From contig CAZDGN010000016.1 in assembly GCA_964505265.1 (NCBI GenBank), forward strand, positions 1 through 37,840: a DNA stretch of 37,840 nt. Reading direction: 5' to 3'. The notes below the pieces were generated by a model, which saw only the letters and a list, made by a program, of their open reading frames with translations, made no database searches and was not told the origin of the DNA. The DNA comes from CAILUF01 sp964505265. GTDB taxonomy: Bacteria > Pseudomonadota > Alphaproteobacteria > Rickettsiales > UBA1997. How positions within the stretch are numbered: the stretch's first letter is position 1; the number at the start of each line of letters is the position of its first letter. Made by a program: the position numbers and the translations under genes. Below, piece after piece: positions 9,140 to 18,581 of the stretch.

Positions 9140-9822
9140 ATTATAAAGGCTTTAAAGATTTACAGTTAATCGATAAATGCTTAAAGAATTATAATGAAAT
9201 GATTGTAAATTTATTTATAGATAAAGTTGATAATAAATCTATTTCAGTTTTAGATTTTGGTGCAGGAATTGGCAGTTTAGCGGAAATTTTTTATAAAAAA
9301 ACTTCTATAAAACCCGAATGTTTTGAAATTTGCAATGAATCGCAAAAAATATTGATGCAAAAGGGTTTTACCATTAAAAATGAATTTTTGAATGAAGAAA
9401 AATATGATTTAATTTATTCTTCAAATGTTTTAGAACATATCGAAAATGATTATAAGGCGATCGCGAATATTAAAAATATGTTAAAAAAAGATGGATACCT
9501 GATAATCATCGTTCCAGCTTTTAATTTTCTTTTTACTGAAATTGATGTTGAATATTGCCATTTTCGAAGATATAACTCTAAAATGCTTAAAAAAATTTTT
9601 AATCAAAATGATTTATTAATTCAAAATATTAGATTTTTCGATCCCATCGGTTTTTTTATTTTATTTTTTATAAAATTTTTTAAAATTAATTCTCATAAAA
9701 AAATTATTTCTAAAAATCTGATATTTTATGACAAAATTATAATGAAAATAAATTTAATTTCAGATTTAATTTTTAGAAAAATTTGTGGCAAAAATATAGT
9801 TTTAATTGCCCAAAAAAAATAA
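9136..9822 (+). CDS. Class I SAM-dependent methyltransferase
   Basis: The 228-residue protein has a Rossmann methyltransferase core. Motif I is LDFGAGIGSLAEIF at about residues 39-52, a second-strand acidic residue follows near CFEICNE, and motif IV/post-motif is SSNVLEHIENDYKAI. After the catalytic strand comes FTEIDVEYCHFRRYNSKML. That HxRRY pattern is common in methyltransferases found with polyprenyl-phosphate or GT2 glycosyltransferases. A hydrophobic stretch, FDPIGFFILFFIKFF (about 171-185), may touch the membrane. The substrate is unknown; a glycan or lipid carrier is a reasonable guess from family context. The ATG sits inside the thrS stop region (ATGA), which indicates co-translation although no functional link is apparent. 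Confidence 0.8.
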   Translation: MNYKGFKDLQLIDKCLKNYNEMIVNLFIDKVDNKSISVLDFGAGIGSLAEIFYKKTSIKPECFEICNESQKILMQKGFTIKNEFLNEEKYDLIYSSNVLEHIENDYKAIANIKNMLKKDGYLIIIVPAFNFLFTEIDVEYCHFRRYNSKMLKKIFNQNDLLIQNIRFFDPIGFFILFFIKFFKINSHKKIISKNLIFYDKIIMKINLISDLIFRKICGKNIVLIAQKK

Positions 9823-9937
9823 TAAATTTCTTGATTTCTTATTGAATTAATTGGTAATATTTATTGCAATAAAAATCCAAATTAATTGCGACGCAAGAAA
9901 CTAAAAAAAAATCTTCAAAAAACAGAACTAATTTTGT

Positions 9938-11533
9938 TTAATCACAGTAGGTAATAATTTTTTTTGAGTCATATTTAAATTCTTTTTTGGTAATTCTGGT
10001 AACTATTTTTTCATTATAATCGATATTATTTTGTAAATCATCGCAATTTTTAGAAGAGGTTAAATAAAGTGGAAAATATGAACTATAGCCATTTATAGTT
10101 TTAACGCCTAATTCATTTGCCAAAAACATCATATTAATTTGAATATTAATTAATTTTCCCATATCATTTTTTTCTTTTGAGGTATAATATAAAATCGAGT
10201 CTTTAGCTAATTTTTTATCAGAAAATTTATCTTTAATATTTTGATATTCTAAATTAATTTTTTGAACCAAAGCATAATTATTTTTTGGAATAAAAGGTTC
10301 AAAAACCGCTAAAATTAGTATTAAAATTTGTAAATACCTCCAGTTATTTTGAAATTTAAAGTTATTAATAACAAAAGTAAAAAAATAGATAAAAACAAAA
10401 AATATTACATAAAAAAATCTTGGATAGGCACGAAGATTGGTGAAGGATTTGATGCAAATTTGTAGAATGGTAAAGCTATAGAAATGCTTTTCAATTAAGA
10501 AAAATACAATAAAAAAAAATGTTGATTTTAATAAAATTTTTTCGAATTGATTAAGGGATTTTAATAATTTTTTGTTCAATAAAAAATAAATTAATATAAT
10601 CCATGGAATGAAGCCGATAAAAAAAGAATTTTCATAGTGGTTTTTTGGAGAGTTTAGATTAAAAGTTTTAGTTAAATAATCTAATATTGGATGATTTGAA
10701 AAAGAAAAAAAATCGGAAAATACAAAATCTACAATAATTATACGAGGATTGGTAAGATTGTAAATTCTTAAGGTTTGATAATATGGGTAGCTCCAAAATA
10801 TTAGAATTAGTATTGATAAAATAAGAATTGGAATTGAAATTTTGTAATCCCATCTTTTAGGAATAATTTTATCAAATTCATAAATTTTATACCCTCCAAA
10901 ATAGACTAAAATCATAAAAAATAAGAAAAGCATAAAGAAATTTCCGGTATAGCAGTTGCACATCAATTGCAGCACAACAAAAAGAAATATATAGCTGGCA
11001 TATTTAAAATTATTTGTATCTATGTATCTTTTAAAATACCAAATTCCTAAAATAATGAAGATTTTAAAATTCAGCTGAATGTGAGAAATTTTTGCAAAAT
11101 TTATTTGATTAAAGCTAAATAAATATGCTCCAATTGCACAGGATAACAAATTGAATTTAAATTTTTTAAAAACATAAAAACATACTAGAAAATTTGCTAA
11201 AAAACCTAAATAAACCCATATTTGATAAGATAGAATTTCATTGAATCCAAAGAGTCTAATTAAAGCATAAAATGGCGCCAATAACCAATGATTGTCGGAT
11301 AAATTCATAGTGTTTGGCAGGTTGTATAAAAAGTTGCCATGAATAAAACTTTCGTTTTTTCCAATTAAAACTCCATAGAAATACTCTAAAACAAAATGAT
11401 TAAATCTGGAATCTAAATTATCTCCAGGGAAATTTGCAAAAAAATTGATTGAAGTTAAATATAATAAGGTTCCAAGTGATAAGAAAAATAATAAAATAAA
11501 ATTTTGATTTAATAAAAGAAATCTATTTTTCAT
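9938..11533 (-). CDS. GT-C-like multi-pass membrane protein (putative glycosyltransferase)
   Basis: This 531-residue protein has about ten to twelve hydrophobic helices. The first extracytoplasmic loop holds FPGDNLDSRFNHFVLEYFYG, with paired acidic residues and a later NLSDNHWLLAPFYAL, a layout typical of GT-C enzymes and YfhO-like proteins that take sugars from polyprenyl phosphate. The C-terminal 130 residues form a soluble domain. I do not recognise a named family. It is the last gene of a leftward unit with a GT2 polyprenol-phosphate glycosyltransferase and gatA, and starts five bases after the gatA stop. Pairing with a GT2 suggests that enzyme could make its lipid-linked donor. The 115 bases downstream show no gene or clear terminator. 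Confidence 0.6.
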   Translation of the reverse strand: MKNRFLLLNQNFILLFFLSLGTLLYLTSINFFANFPGDNLDSRFNHFVLEYFYGVLIGKNESFIHGNFLYNLPNTMNLSDNHWLLAPFYALIRLFGFNEILSYQIWVYLGFLANFLVCFYVFKKFKFNLLSCAIGAYLFSFNQINFAKISHIQLNFKIFIILGIWYFKRYIDTNNFKYASYIFLFVVLQLMCNCYTGNFFMLFLFFMILVYFGGYKIYEFDKIIPKRWDYKISIPILILSILILIFWSYPYYQTLRIYNLTNPRIIIVDFVFSDFFSFSNHPILDYLTKTFNLNSPKNHYENSFFIGFIPWIILIYFLLNKKLLKSLNQFEKILLKSTFFFIVFFLIEKHFYSFTILQICIKSFTNLRAYPRFFYVIFFVFIYFFTFVINNFKFQNNWRYLQILILILAVFEPFIPKNNYALVQKINLEYQNIKDKFSDKKLAKDSILYYTSKEKNDMGKLINIQINMMFLANELGVKTINGYSSYFPLYLTSSKNCDDLQNNIDYNEKIVTRITKKEFKYDSKKIITYCD

Positions 11534-11538
11534 TAAAA

Positions 11539-12990
11539 TTATCTTTGATTTTGCTCAATTGCAAAGGCTATATTAAACATAGTTTGTTCATCAAAATGCT
11601 TTGAAATTATTTGCAGTCCAAGCGGTAAACCATTATTATCAAAACCTGCTGGCACAGATATTGCTGGTAATCCTGCGAGGTTTGATGGAACGGTAAAAAC
11701 ATCATTTAAATAAATTTTTACTGAGTCAAAATTTTGCATTTCATTGAAACTAAAAGCCGAAGACGGAGTTGATGGGGTAAGAATGGCATCAACTTTTTTA
11801 AAAGCTTCGATAAAGTCGTTATAAATTAACCTACGAACCTTTAAAGCTTTTTTATAATAGGCATCATAATATCCTGCTGAAAGGACATAAGTGCCAATCA
11901 TTATTCTTTTTTTTACTTCTTTACCAAAGCCTTCGGCACGCGATTTTTGGTAAAGTTCATTGATTGACAAATTTTCAATTTTGGTGCGATGACCATAGCG
12001 AACACCATCAAATCTAGCTAAGTTTGAAGAGCATTCTGCTGGGGCAATAACATAATAAACCGCAGCCGCATATTTAGTATGTGGAAGGGAAATATCGATA
12101 ATTTCCGCTCCAGCTTTTCTTAACAAATTAATGCCATTTTCCCACAATTTTTCAATTTCAATTGGCATATTATCAACGCGATATTCCTTTGGAATACCAA
12201 TTTTTAAACCTTTAACATTTGAACTTAAAAGCTTGGCAAAATCAGGAACTTCGATATTTACCGAGGTAGAATCTTTAGGGTCAAAACCTGAAATGATTTT
12301 TTGAAGCAAGGCGCAATCATAAACATCTTTGGCAAAAACTCCAGCTTGATCTAGTGAGCTAGCAAAAGCTATCATGCCATAGCGAGAAGAGCGTCCATAG
12401 GTAGGTTTAACCCCAACGGTGTTAGTAAAAGATGCGGGTTGACGAATAGAGCCACCAGTGTCGGAGCCGGTTGCTCCAGCACATAAATTGGCTGAAACTG
12501 CCGAGGCAGAGCCTCCCGAAGAGCCACCAGCAACCAAATCATCATTGGAATTATTTCTTTTATATGGGTTAATCACTTTGCCAAAATATGAATTAGCATT
12601 AGCCGAACCCATCGCAAATTCATCCATATTTAGCTTTCCAAGGCAAGAAATTCCAGCATCAAATAATTTTTGTGTGACTGTTGATTCATAGGTTGGTACA
12701 AAAGTTTCTAGCATTTTTGAAGCACAGGTGGTGCGGATATTTTTTGTGCAATATAAATCTTTTATGCCAAATGGAATACCCTCAAGTTCACCCATTTGAT
12801 TTTTAGATATATTTTCATCGGATTTTTGTGCCTGCTTTAAAGCTAAATCGAAAGTTTCGGTAATAAAACAATTTAGTTGTCGATTGGCTTCAATATTTTT
12901 GATATATTCTTTGGTGAGCTCTGTTGCACTAAATTTTTTGGATTTTAGACAGTCAATAGTTTGTTTTATTGTTAATTTTGTAGGTTCCAT
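11539..12990 (-). CDS. gatA: Glutamyl-tRNA(Gln)/Asp-tRNA(Asn) amidotransferase subunit A
   Basis: GatA is the amidase subunit that frees ammonia from glutamine for GatB to convert Glu-tRNA(Gln) or Asp-tRNA(Asn). The 483-residue sequence has the amidase-signature triad: Lys77 in GIPFGIKDLY, the GGSSGGSASAVSANL block with the cis-serine near 155, and the nucleophile in GATGSDTGGSIRQPA near 178. PTYGRSSRYGMIAFASSLDQ is also diagnostic of GatA over generic amidases. gatC and gatB are not adjacent. Instead the gene sits between two glycan genes with one and five bases of spacing, which makes co-transcription likely. It implies the indirect Gln-tRNA route, in which tRNA-Glu and mischarged tRNA-Gln share an acceptor system. 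Confidence 0.97.
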   Translation of the reverse strand: MEPTKLTIKQTIDCLKSKKFSATELTKEYIKNIEANRQLNCFITETFDLALKQAQKSDENISKNQMGELEGIPFGIKDLYCTKNIRTTCASKMLETFVPTYESTVTQKLFDAGISCLGKLNMDEFAMGSANANSYFGKVINPYKRNNSNDDLVAGGSSGGSASAVSANLCAGATGSDTGGSIRQPASFTNTVGVKPTYGRSSRYGMIAFASSLDQAGVFAKDVYDCALLQKIISGFDPKDSTSVNIEVPDFAKLLSSNVKGLKIGIPKEYRVDNMPIEIEKLWENGINLLRKAGAEIIDISLPHTKYAAAVYYVIAPAECSSNLARFDGVRYGHRTKIENLSINELYQKSRAEGFGKEVKKRIMIGTYVLSAGYYDAYYKKALKVRRLIYNDFIEAFKKVDAILTPSTPSSAFSFNEMQNFDSVKIYLNDVFTVPSNLAGLPAISVPAGFDNNGLPLGLQIISKHFDEQTMFNIAFAIEQNQR

Positions 12991-12991
12991 A

Positions 12992-13681
12992 TTATTTTTT
13001 TAAATTATATTTTAAAATGCAAAAGATTGCCCTAAAACCATCTTTCCAGCAGATTTTTTTGCCTTCCTGATAGGTTCTGCCGTGATAAGAAATTCCAACT
13101 TCATAGATCCGACATTTGGTTTTGGCAATTTTGGCAGTAATTTCTGGTTCAAAACCAAATCTTTTTTCTTCAATTGTTATTGGTTTAATAATGCTGGCAC
13201 GAAAAGCTTTGTAGCAGGTTTCCATGTCAGTTAAATTTAAGTTGGTAAAAATATTTGAAATTGTTGTTAAAAAACCATTACCAACTCTATGCCAAAAATA
13301 TAAAACACGACGATATTCTCCAGAAATGAAGCGTGAACCATAAACTACATCAGCTTTATCTTCAATAATTGGAGAAATTATTTTTAAATATTCTTTGGGA
13401 TCATATTCTAAATCAGCATCTTGAATTATAATGATATCGCCACTTGCTTCTTTAATTCCAGTTGCGATTGCACTTCCTTTGCCTTGATTTTGATTTTTAT
13501 AGATAATTTTATGAACATATGGTGAAATTTTTTGTTGCAAAATTTCTTTAGTTCCGTCATTAGAAAAATCGTCAATAATAATAATTTCTTGATTTTGGTA
13601 AGATGAATTTAAAACTGCTTGCACCAATTTTTCGATGGTGTTTTTTTCGTTGTAGCAAGGAATTATAACCGATAAAAGCAT
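12992..13681 (-). CDS. GT2 family polyprenol-phosphate glycosyltransferase (DPM1-like)
   Basis: This is a 229-residue GT-A-fold enzyme. It begins LSVIIPCYNEKNTIEKLV, has IIIIDDFSNDGTKE (about 33-46), the metal-binding IIIQDADLEYDP (about 90-101), GSRFISG, and a C-terminal HGRTYQEGKKICWKDG that matches dolichyl-phosphate-mannose-synthase-like bacterial enzymes. There is no C-terminal pair of membrane helices, unlike GtrB/ArnC, so it is probably a peripheral cytoplasmic enzyme making a polyprenyl-P-sugar. One base separates its stop from the gatA start, and a GT-C-like membrane enzyme follows. GT2 makes donor, GtrA-like flips and GT-C transfers would be a coherent route. The sugar cannot be deduced. 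Confidence 0.87.
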   Translation of the reverse strand: MLLSVIIPCYNEKNTIEKLVQAVLNSSYQNQEIIIIDDFSNDGTKEILQQKISPYVHKIIYKNQNQGKGSAIATGIKEASGDIIIIQDADLEYDPKEYLKIISPIIEDKADVVYGSRFISGEYRRVLYFWHRVGNGFLTTISNIFTNLNLTDMETCYKAFRASIIKPITIEEKRFGFEPEITAKIAKTKCRIYEVGISYHGRTYQEGKKICWKDGFRAIFCILKYNLKK

Positions 13682-13834
13682 ATTTATTTAGTTGAAATGA
13701 ACTATTGTAAATTACAAAAAATTTAAAAAAAAATTAAACACAATATTAAATAAAATTTTTTAAAAATAAAATGATTAAATTTGGATTTTTATTAAATATT
13801 TTTAATTTCTTCTAAATACCTTATTATTTTTAAA

Positions 13835-15181
13835 ATGTTTAAAACCAAAACACTATCAGCAAAAAAACACAATAAGAATTTACAAATATTCATTTCTTGC
13901 TCTAATAGCCCTTTATACCAAATATTTACCATTGCCAAATATTATTGGGATGATTTTACGATCTCAATTTCTTTGCCATCACTAAGAAATTATTATGATT
14001 TTGATTATTTTGATATATCATCGAATTATTTTTTATATTTTTCTGGACTTACCATTTGGGGCTTTTGACTCGAATTTTTATGGCATTAAACCCGATTTAT
14101 TTCAAACTATCACGGGTTCAATAATTTTTTTGATATTTTACTTTTTAATTAAAAAATTTCTCAAGAAAATAACTATTAATTTACGAGACTCTAAAATTTT
14201 AATTAATCTGGGATTGAGTCTAATTTTGATTCCCCCTTTAATTTTGAGCTGTTCAAAGTTTTACCAATATATTATATTATCCAAACCTTCACCAAACAGT
14301 TTTACTCAAGTATATTTTCAATATATTGGAGTTGGTTTGATAATTTTAGTTTTTTGTGCTAAAATAATTGATAATTCAAAAAAATTTCGTTCAGCATTAA
14401 CAACAAAAATACTAATTAATTTTTCAGCATTTTTTTTTGGCTTTAATAATTACTCTAGTTCATCTTGTAAATTATGAAACCTTTAAAAAAAAGAATTTAT
14501 TAAATTATAATGCACAGATGTTAGAAAAAGCTCTTAAAAAAGGAATTGATGCGGGTGTTTCAAAAAATATTTATACTAAGAATTTAGCTGAAATTGTTAA
14601 AAAAAATGAACAAAGCAATTATGCTAAATTTTTAGTTTTTAATCGAAAAAAACAAATAAACGAAATAAATCCAAAATATCAAGATGAAAATATTTTATTA
14701 TCTAATATCGATTTTATCCACGGCTCTCTGTTCTTTCAAAAATTAAGTAATTCTTATTATGAAGTTTTTAAAATAAATTCCAAAGAATCAATCGAGTATC
14801 GTTTAAAAAAAAGGAATAGATTTTAATAATCACTATTTTATTGATGATGGATTTCTTAATTCCAAAATAACAAAATTTGTTTCAAAAAATAATGTAAGTG
14901 GTTTTGTAATTTTTGGAAAATTAGTAAATATTCTTATTGACCAAGAGTCTGATGAAATCAAATATGTCTTGCGGTCACCAAAAATATTTATTGATAAAAA
15001 TTATGTATTTAAATTAGAATAAATTTTAAAAATATTGGATAAAAAATTAGAATCGAAAAATTTTGTAAAAAATTTTGATAAATATCAAGATAATATCAAC
15101 ACAAGTGATGATGGAATAATTATTGAACTTAACGGAATTTACAATTATGAATCAAAAGACCTTTATTATGTGATTTATTAA
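13835..15181 (+). pseudogene. Broken membrane-protein gene (frameshifts plus in-frame stop)
   Basis: A coding-like stretch runs through successive frames. One segment (to about 14435) has hydrophobic helices and the loop DLPFGAFDSNFYGIKPDLF. Removing one T from the nine-T run at 14430-14438 joins it to a further membrane segment, FFLALIITLVHLVNYETF, and a soluble domain. Removing one A from the eight-A run at 14805-14812 continues the frame as KKGIDFNNHYFIDDGF. TAA at 15020-15022 then interrupts the frame, yet coherent codons continue to TAA at 15179-15181. The 5' part is unclear: the frame from ATG 13835 and the frame leading into 13995 both look protein-like, so another shift lies around 13960-14045. 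The N-terminus may reach ATG 13771. Family unknown; a glycan-related membrane protein is possible. It ends eight bases before convergent dsbD. Confidence 0.72.
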
Positions 15182-15189
15182 TTTAGCAT

Positions 15190-17004
15190 TTATTTAGCCC
15201 TATTGATAGCTTCTAGAATTTCTTTTTTATTTAAAAGCTCACTCATCAAAATACCATTTTGAGCATTTGGACCGTAAACAATGTTAAAAGGAATGGCATA
15301 TCTGTCATATTTTGCCATAAATTTCATAACTTCGTCATCGGGCTTAGTAATATCAGCTCTAAACCCAATAATTTCTCCGCTTTTAAGTAGGGTATTGATT
15401 TCTTTGCTGTTTAGAATCATAATTTTATTGAATTTGCAGGTTATACACCAATCGGCAGTAACATCAACCAATATCACTTTTCCCTTTGCAACTTGACTTG
15501 ATAGTAATGATTCATCAAAAGTGTTCCATAAAGAATTAAATTCTTGTTTTTTTTGAACTTCCCATTCGTAAAATTCAATTGGCAGAACAAAAGAGGTGAT
15601 GATTAAAAATAAGATTAAGATATTTTTTATGAACTTTTCTTTGATTTTAAAGGAAAAGAATAAAATCAGGGCAAGAATACCAGTTACAATTCCTGGAAAA
15701 TATCCAATAATATTGCATAATACATAAGTGAGCCAAACCGACGTTGCAAATAAAAAACCCGCCAAAATTTGTTTAGTTTTTTGCATCCAAGTTCCTGGTT
15801 TTGGAAAGTATTTTAGGCAGTTTGGGAATAAAATTAATAAAATATATGGCATACTAAAACCTACCCCAATAAAAAAGAAAATTGTTATAATAGAAATAAA
15901 ATTTTGGGTTAAAGCAAATGAAATAGCACTTCCAAGAAAAGGAGCTGAACAAGGCGTTGCCAATAAAACTGCTAAAATTCCAGATAAAAAATTCGGAACA
16001 AAAATATTGTTTTGGCTAGTTTGCTGCGAGATTTTTTTGTTTAAAATTGTCGCCAAAAATTGACTATAAGTTAATTCAAAAAATCCGACCAACTCGGCGG
16101 TAAATAATATTAAAATAATAATTAAGAAGATGATAAAATATGGGTTTTGAAATTGAAATCCCCAACCTAAATTTGAGCCAACTGCTTTTAATGAATAGGT
16201 TACTAAGGCCAGAATAATAAAGCAGAATGCTATACCTATAATTGTTGCTATAAACCCCTTTTTAATTTTTTCTTGTGAAGCTCCAGATTGCTTGATTATG
16301 GTCATTAATTTAATTGATAAAACTGGTAACACGCAAGGCATTATATTTAAAATAAAGCCGCCAATTACTGCTAAAATAATTTTTACAAAAAGGTCGGATA
16401 TATTATTTTCCTTATTGATATTTAAACTCATATCAACATCTTCAAAATTTAAGTTTAGGTTTGATTCTACAAGTTTTGAGCCAAAATATTTTTCGATTTT
16501 ACCAAGTGAAGTATTGTCAATTTTATTTGCTAAATCAAGGGAAAAATTTTGTGAAACAGGAACACAAACATCTTTACAAACTGCAAAGTTCAAATCCATA
16601 ACCACTTTAAAATCTAAATTTTGATCTTTAAGTTCAACTATAACTGGAATTATAACATCATCGGAATAGTAGCTATAATTTATTTTTTCTTGACCAATTT
16701 CTTCAGTGCCAATTTTTGAGGGTGGGAAAATAACATTATGAAAATCATAATTTTGACTATTGCTAAAATTAAATGTCGGGGGCGATCCAATTCCATTGCT
16801 ATCATTGCCATAAATTTTCCATCCATCATTGATTTTAAATTCAATACCTAAAATAACATTTCTGTGACCGTTTTTTTCGAAATAACTGCCTATTAATGAG
16901 GTTTTTACCCCACTAATTTCATGGTCCTGCCATGGAGATGATGATGCATAAGAGTTGCTAATATAGAGAGTAAATGCAAAAAAAATTTTGGCTAATAATT
17001 TCAT
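15190..17004 (-). CDS. dsbD: Thiol:disulfide interchange protein DsbD
   Basis: DsbD carries electrons from cytoplasmic thioredoxin through the inner membrane to periplasmic partners that keep cysteines reduced. The 604 residues show a signal peptide (to about residue 20, NSYAS). The N-terminal periplasmic domain has the AVCKDVCVPV cysteine pair near 135. The eight-helix transmembrane domain has the redox cysteines in MPCVLPVLSIK (about 223) and ATPCSAPFLG (about 350). The C-terminal thioredoxin-like domain has DVTADWCITCKFNK near 510, where CxxC is CITC. All three cysteine pairs are therefore present. It diverges from the zf-CHCC gene across 82 bases and is convergent with the pseudogene. Confidence 0.95.
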   Translation of the reverse strand: MKLLAKIFFAFTLYISNSYASSSPWQDHEISGVKTSLIGSYFEKNGHRNVILGIEFKINDGWKIYGNDSNGIGSPPTFNFSNSQNYDFHNVIFPPSKIGTEEIGQEKINYSYYSDDVIIPVIVELKDQNLDFKVVMDLNFAVCKDVCVPVSQNFSLDLANKIDNTSLGKIEKYFGSKLVESNLNLNFEDVDMSLNINKENNISDLFVKIILAVIGGFILNIMPCVLPVLSIKLMTIIKQSGASQEKIKKGFIATIIGIAFCFIILALVTYSLKAVGSNLGWGFQFQNPYFIIFLIIILILFTAELVGFFELTYSQFLATILNKKISQQTSQNNIFVPNFLSGILAVLLATPCSAPFLGSAISFALTQNFISIITIFFFIGVGFSMPYILLILFPNCLKYFPKPGTWMQKTKQILAGFLFATSVWLTYVLCNIIGYFPGIVTGILALILFFSFKIKEKFIKNILILFLIITSFVLPIEFYEWEVQKKQEFNSLWNTFDESLLSSQVAKGKVILVDVTADWCITCKFNKIMILNSKEINTLLKSGEIIGFRADITKPDDEVMKFMAKYDRYAIPFNIVYGPNAQNGILMSELLNKKEILEAINRAK

Positions 17005-17086
17005 AATTTTTTAAAATCTTATGTTGAAAAACTTTAGTTAATATTCTAAAATTTTTAAAAATAAATTACAATTTAATATAATAATA

Positions 17087-17302
17087 ATGATTCAGCATTC
17101 TAATTTTGGTAATAAAGATATTTTATATGCCAATTCAAAAAAAGTTTCATGTGACGGAAGCTCCTCTTCTTCTAAGCATCCCTTGGTATATCTACATATG
17201 GGTGAAAATGATTTTGTAGTTTGTCCTTATTGTAGTAAATATTTTTCCTTAAATAAAAACCCAAATTCCAATATAAATATTTTTAAAAATAAAAAAAATT
17301 AA
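17087..17302 (+). CDS. Zinc-finger domain protein, zf-CHCC (NDUFS6-like)
   Basis: This small 71-residue protein contains VSCDGSSSSSKHPLVYLHM and VVCPYCSKYFSL, which give the C-x9-H then C-x2-C ligand pattern of the zf-CHCC family (PF10276). Alphaproteobacteria widely encode it, and it is related to the mitochondrial complex I subunit NDUFS6. By homology it may act in respiratory complex assembly or iron-sulfur handling, but the bacterial role is not settled. The polar C-terminal tail is rich in Asn and Lys. It precedes purA by two bases and is probably the first gene of a zf-CHCC/purA/GT4 transcript. Confidence 0.88.
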   Translation: MIQHSNFGNKDILYANSKKVSCDGSSSSSKHPLVYLHMGENDFVVCPYCSKYFSLNKNPNSNINIFKNKKN

Positions 17303-17304
17303 CA

Positions 17305-18573
17305 ATGACAAACACAGCAATTATAGGTCTTCAATGGGGAGATGAAGGAAAGGGAAAAATCGTTGATTTTTTGTCGGATAAATTTGATGCGGTTGTGCGT
17401 TTTCAAGGCGGAAATAATGCTGGTCACACCATTAAAGTTGATGAAAAAGTCTTTAAATTGAGTTTGCTACCTTCTGGAATTATTCGTCAAAAATATTCGG
17501 TAATCGGCAGCGGTGTTGTTGTTGATCCAGAGTGGCTTTTTCAAGAAATAAAAAATATCGAAGAAAAAGGTGTTAAAATAAATGCAGAAACATTGGCAAT
17601 CGCCGATAATGTTTGCTTGGTTTTATCTCTTCATCGCCAGCTCGATCAATTCTTGGAGAGTCGAAAAGGTGTAAATAAAATTGGTACAACTTGTCGAGGC
17701 AATGGTCCAGCCCATGAAGATAAAATTGGTAGAAGAGCAATTAGAATTTGCGATTTAAATGATCAAGATTCTTTAGTTAAAAAAGTTGAAAATTTAGTTG
17801 ATTATCACAATATAATTCGTAAAGGTTTGGGGGAGGAATTAATTAATTTTGATTCCATTTTTCAAGAATTACTTAAAGCTAAAGAGTGGATTTTGCCATA
17901 TGCTCGACCTGTTTTTGAAATTACTCAAAAACTAGAAAATATTGGCAACATAATGTTTGAGGGCGCGCAAGGAGCATTACTTGATATTTCTTTTGGCACT
18001 TACCCATATGTTACTTCAAGCAATATTTCTCTTGCTCAAGCTTCCATAGGTTCAGGTCTTGGATTTGACAAAATTCATAAAACTCTTGGTATTGTTAAGG
18101 CTTATACAACCAGAGTGGGTTCTGGTCCTTTTCCAACTGAGTTAGATAATGATATCGGTGAATTTTTACGAATTGAAGGTAATGAGGTTGGAACTGTCAC
18201 TGGTAGAAATCGCCGCTGTGGTTGGTTTGATGCCGTATTGATAAAACATGCTGTCAAAATATCCGCAGTTAAAGAAATTGCCCTAATGAAAATTGATGTT
18301 CTAGATAAACTTTCAAAAATTAAAATTTGTGTTGGCTATAAAATAAATGGTAAAGAAATTGATTATTTTCCATATGATTCTTCATTATGGAATAAGATTG
18401 AGCCTGTATATATAGAGCTTGATGGCTGGAAAGAAAAAACCCAAGGCATCAAAAATTTTAATGATTTGCCAAATCTCGCTAAAAAATATATTCATAAAAT
18501 TGAAGAAATATGCAACATAAAAGTTGCAATTATTTCTACTGGCGCTATAAGAGAAGAAACAATCACATTATAA
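17305..18573 (+). CDS. purA: Adenylosuccinate synthetase
   Basis: PurA joins aspartate to IMP using GTP, the first committed step from IMP to AMP. The 422-residue sequence has the P-loop-like GLQWGDEGKGKIVDFLS (about 8-24), with Asp and Lys catalytic residues, GNNAGHTI (about 37-44), GTTCRGNGPAHEDK (about 126-139), FEGAQGALLDISFGTYPY (about 217), and TGRNRRCGWFDA near 294. Length and start agree with the family. It follows the zf-CHCC gene by two bases, and a GT4 gene begins eight bases after its stop. No Shine-Dalgarno is visible before ATG 17305; the leader is a run of A/T. Confidence 0.98.
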   Translation: MTNTAIIGLQWGDEGKGKIVDFLSDKFDAVVRFQGGNNAGHTIKVDEKVFKLSLLPSGIIRQKYSVIGSGVVVDPEWLFQEIKNIEEKGVKINAETLAIADNVCLVLSLHRQLDQFLESRKGVNKIGTTCRGNGPAHEDKIGRRAIRICDLNDQDSLVKKVENLVDYHNIIRKGLGEELINFDSIFQELLKAKEWILPYARPVFEITQKLENIGNIMFEGAQGALLDISFGTYPYVTSSNISLAQASIGSGLGFDKIHKTLGIVKAYTTRVGSGPFPTELDNDIGEFLRIEGNEVGTVTGRNRRCGWFDAVLIKHAVKISAVKEIALMKIDVLDKLSKIKICVGYKINGKEIDYFPYDSSLWNKIEPVYIELDGWKEKTQGIKNFNDLPNLAKKYIHKIEEICNIKVAIISTGAIREETITL

Positions 18574-18581
18574 TATAAATT

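Noticed and set aside
9823..9937. Gap after the methyltransferase examined for a small RNA or gene
   Set aside because: Only AT-rich sequence with no stable hairpin, promoter or open frame of note.
13835..15181. Programmed or transcriptional slippage at the T9 and A8 runs as normal expression of an intact gene
   Set aside because: An in-frame TAA at 15020-15022 and an additional unresolved shift near 14000 would still prevent a full-length product.
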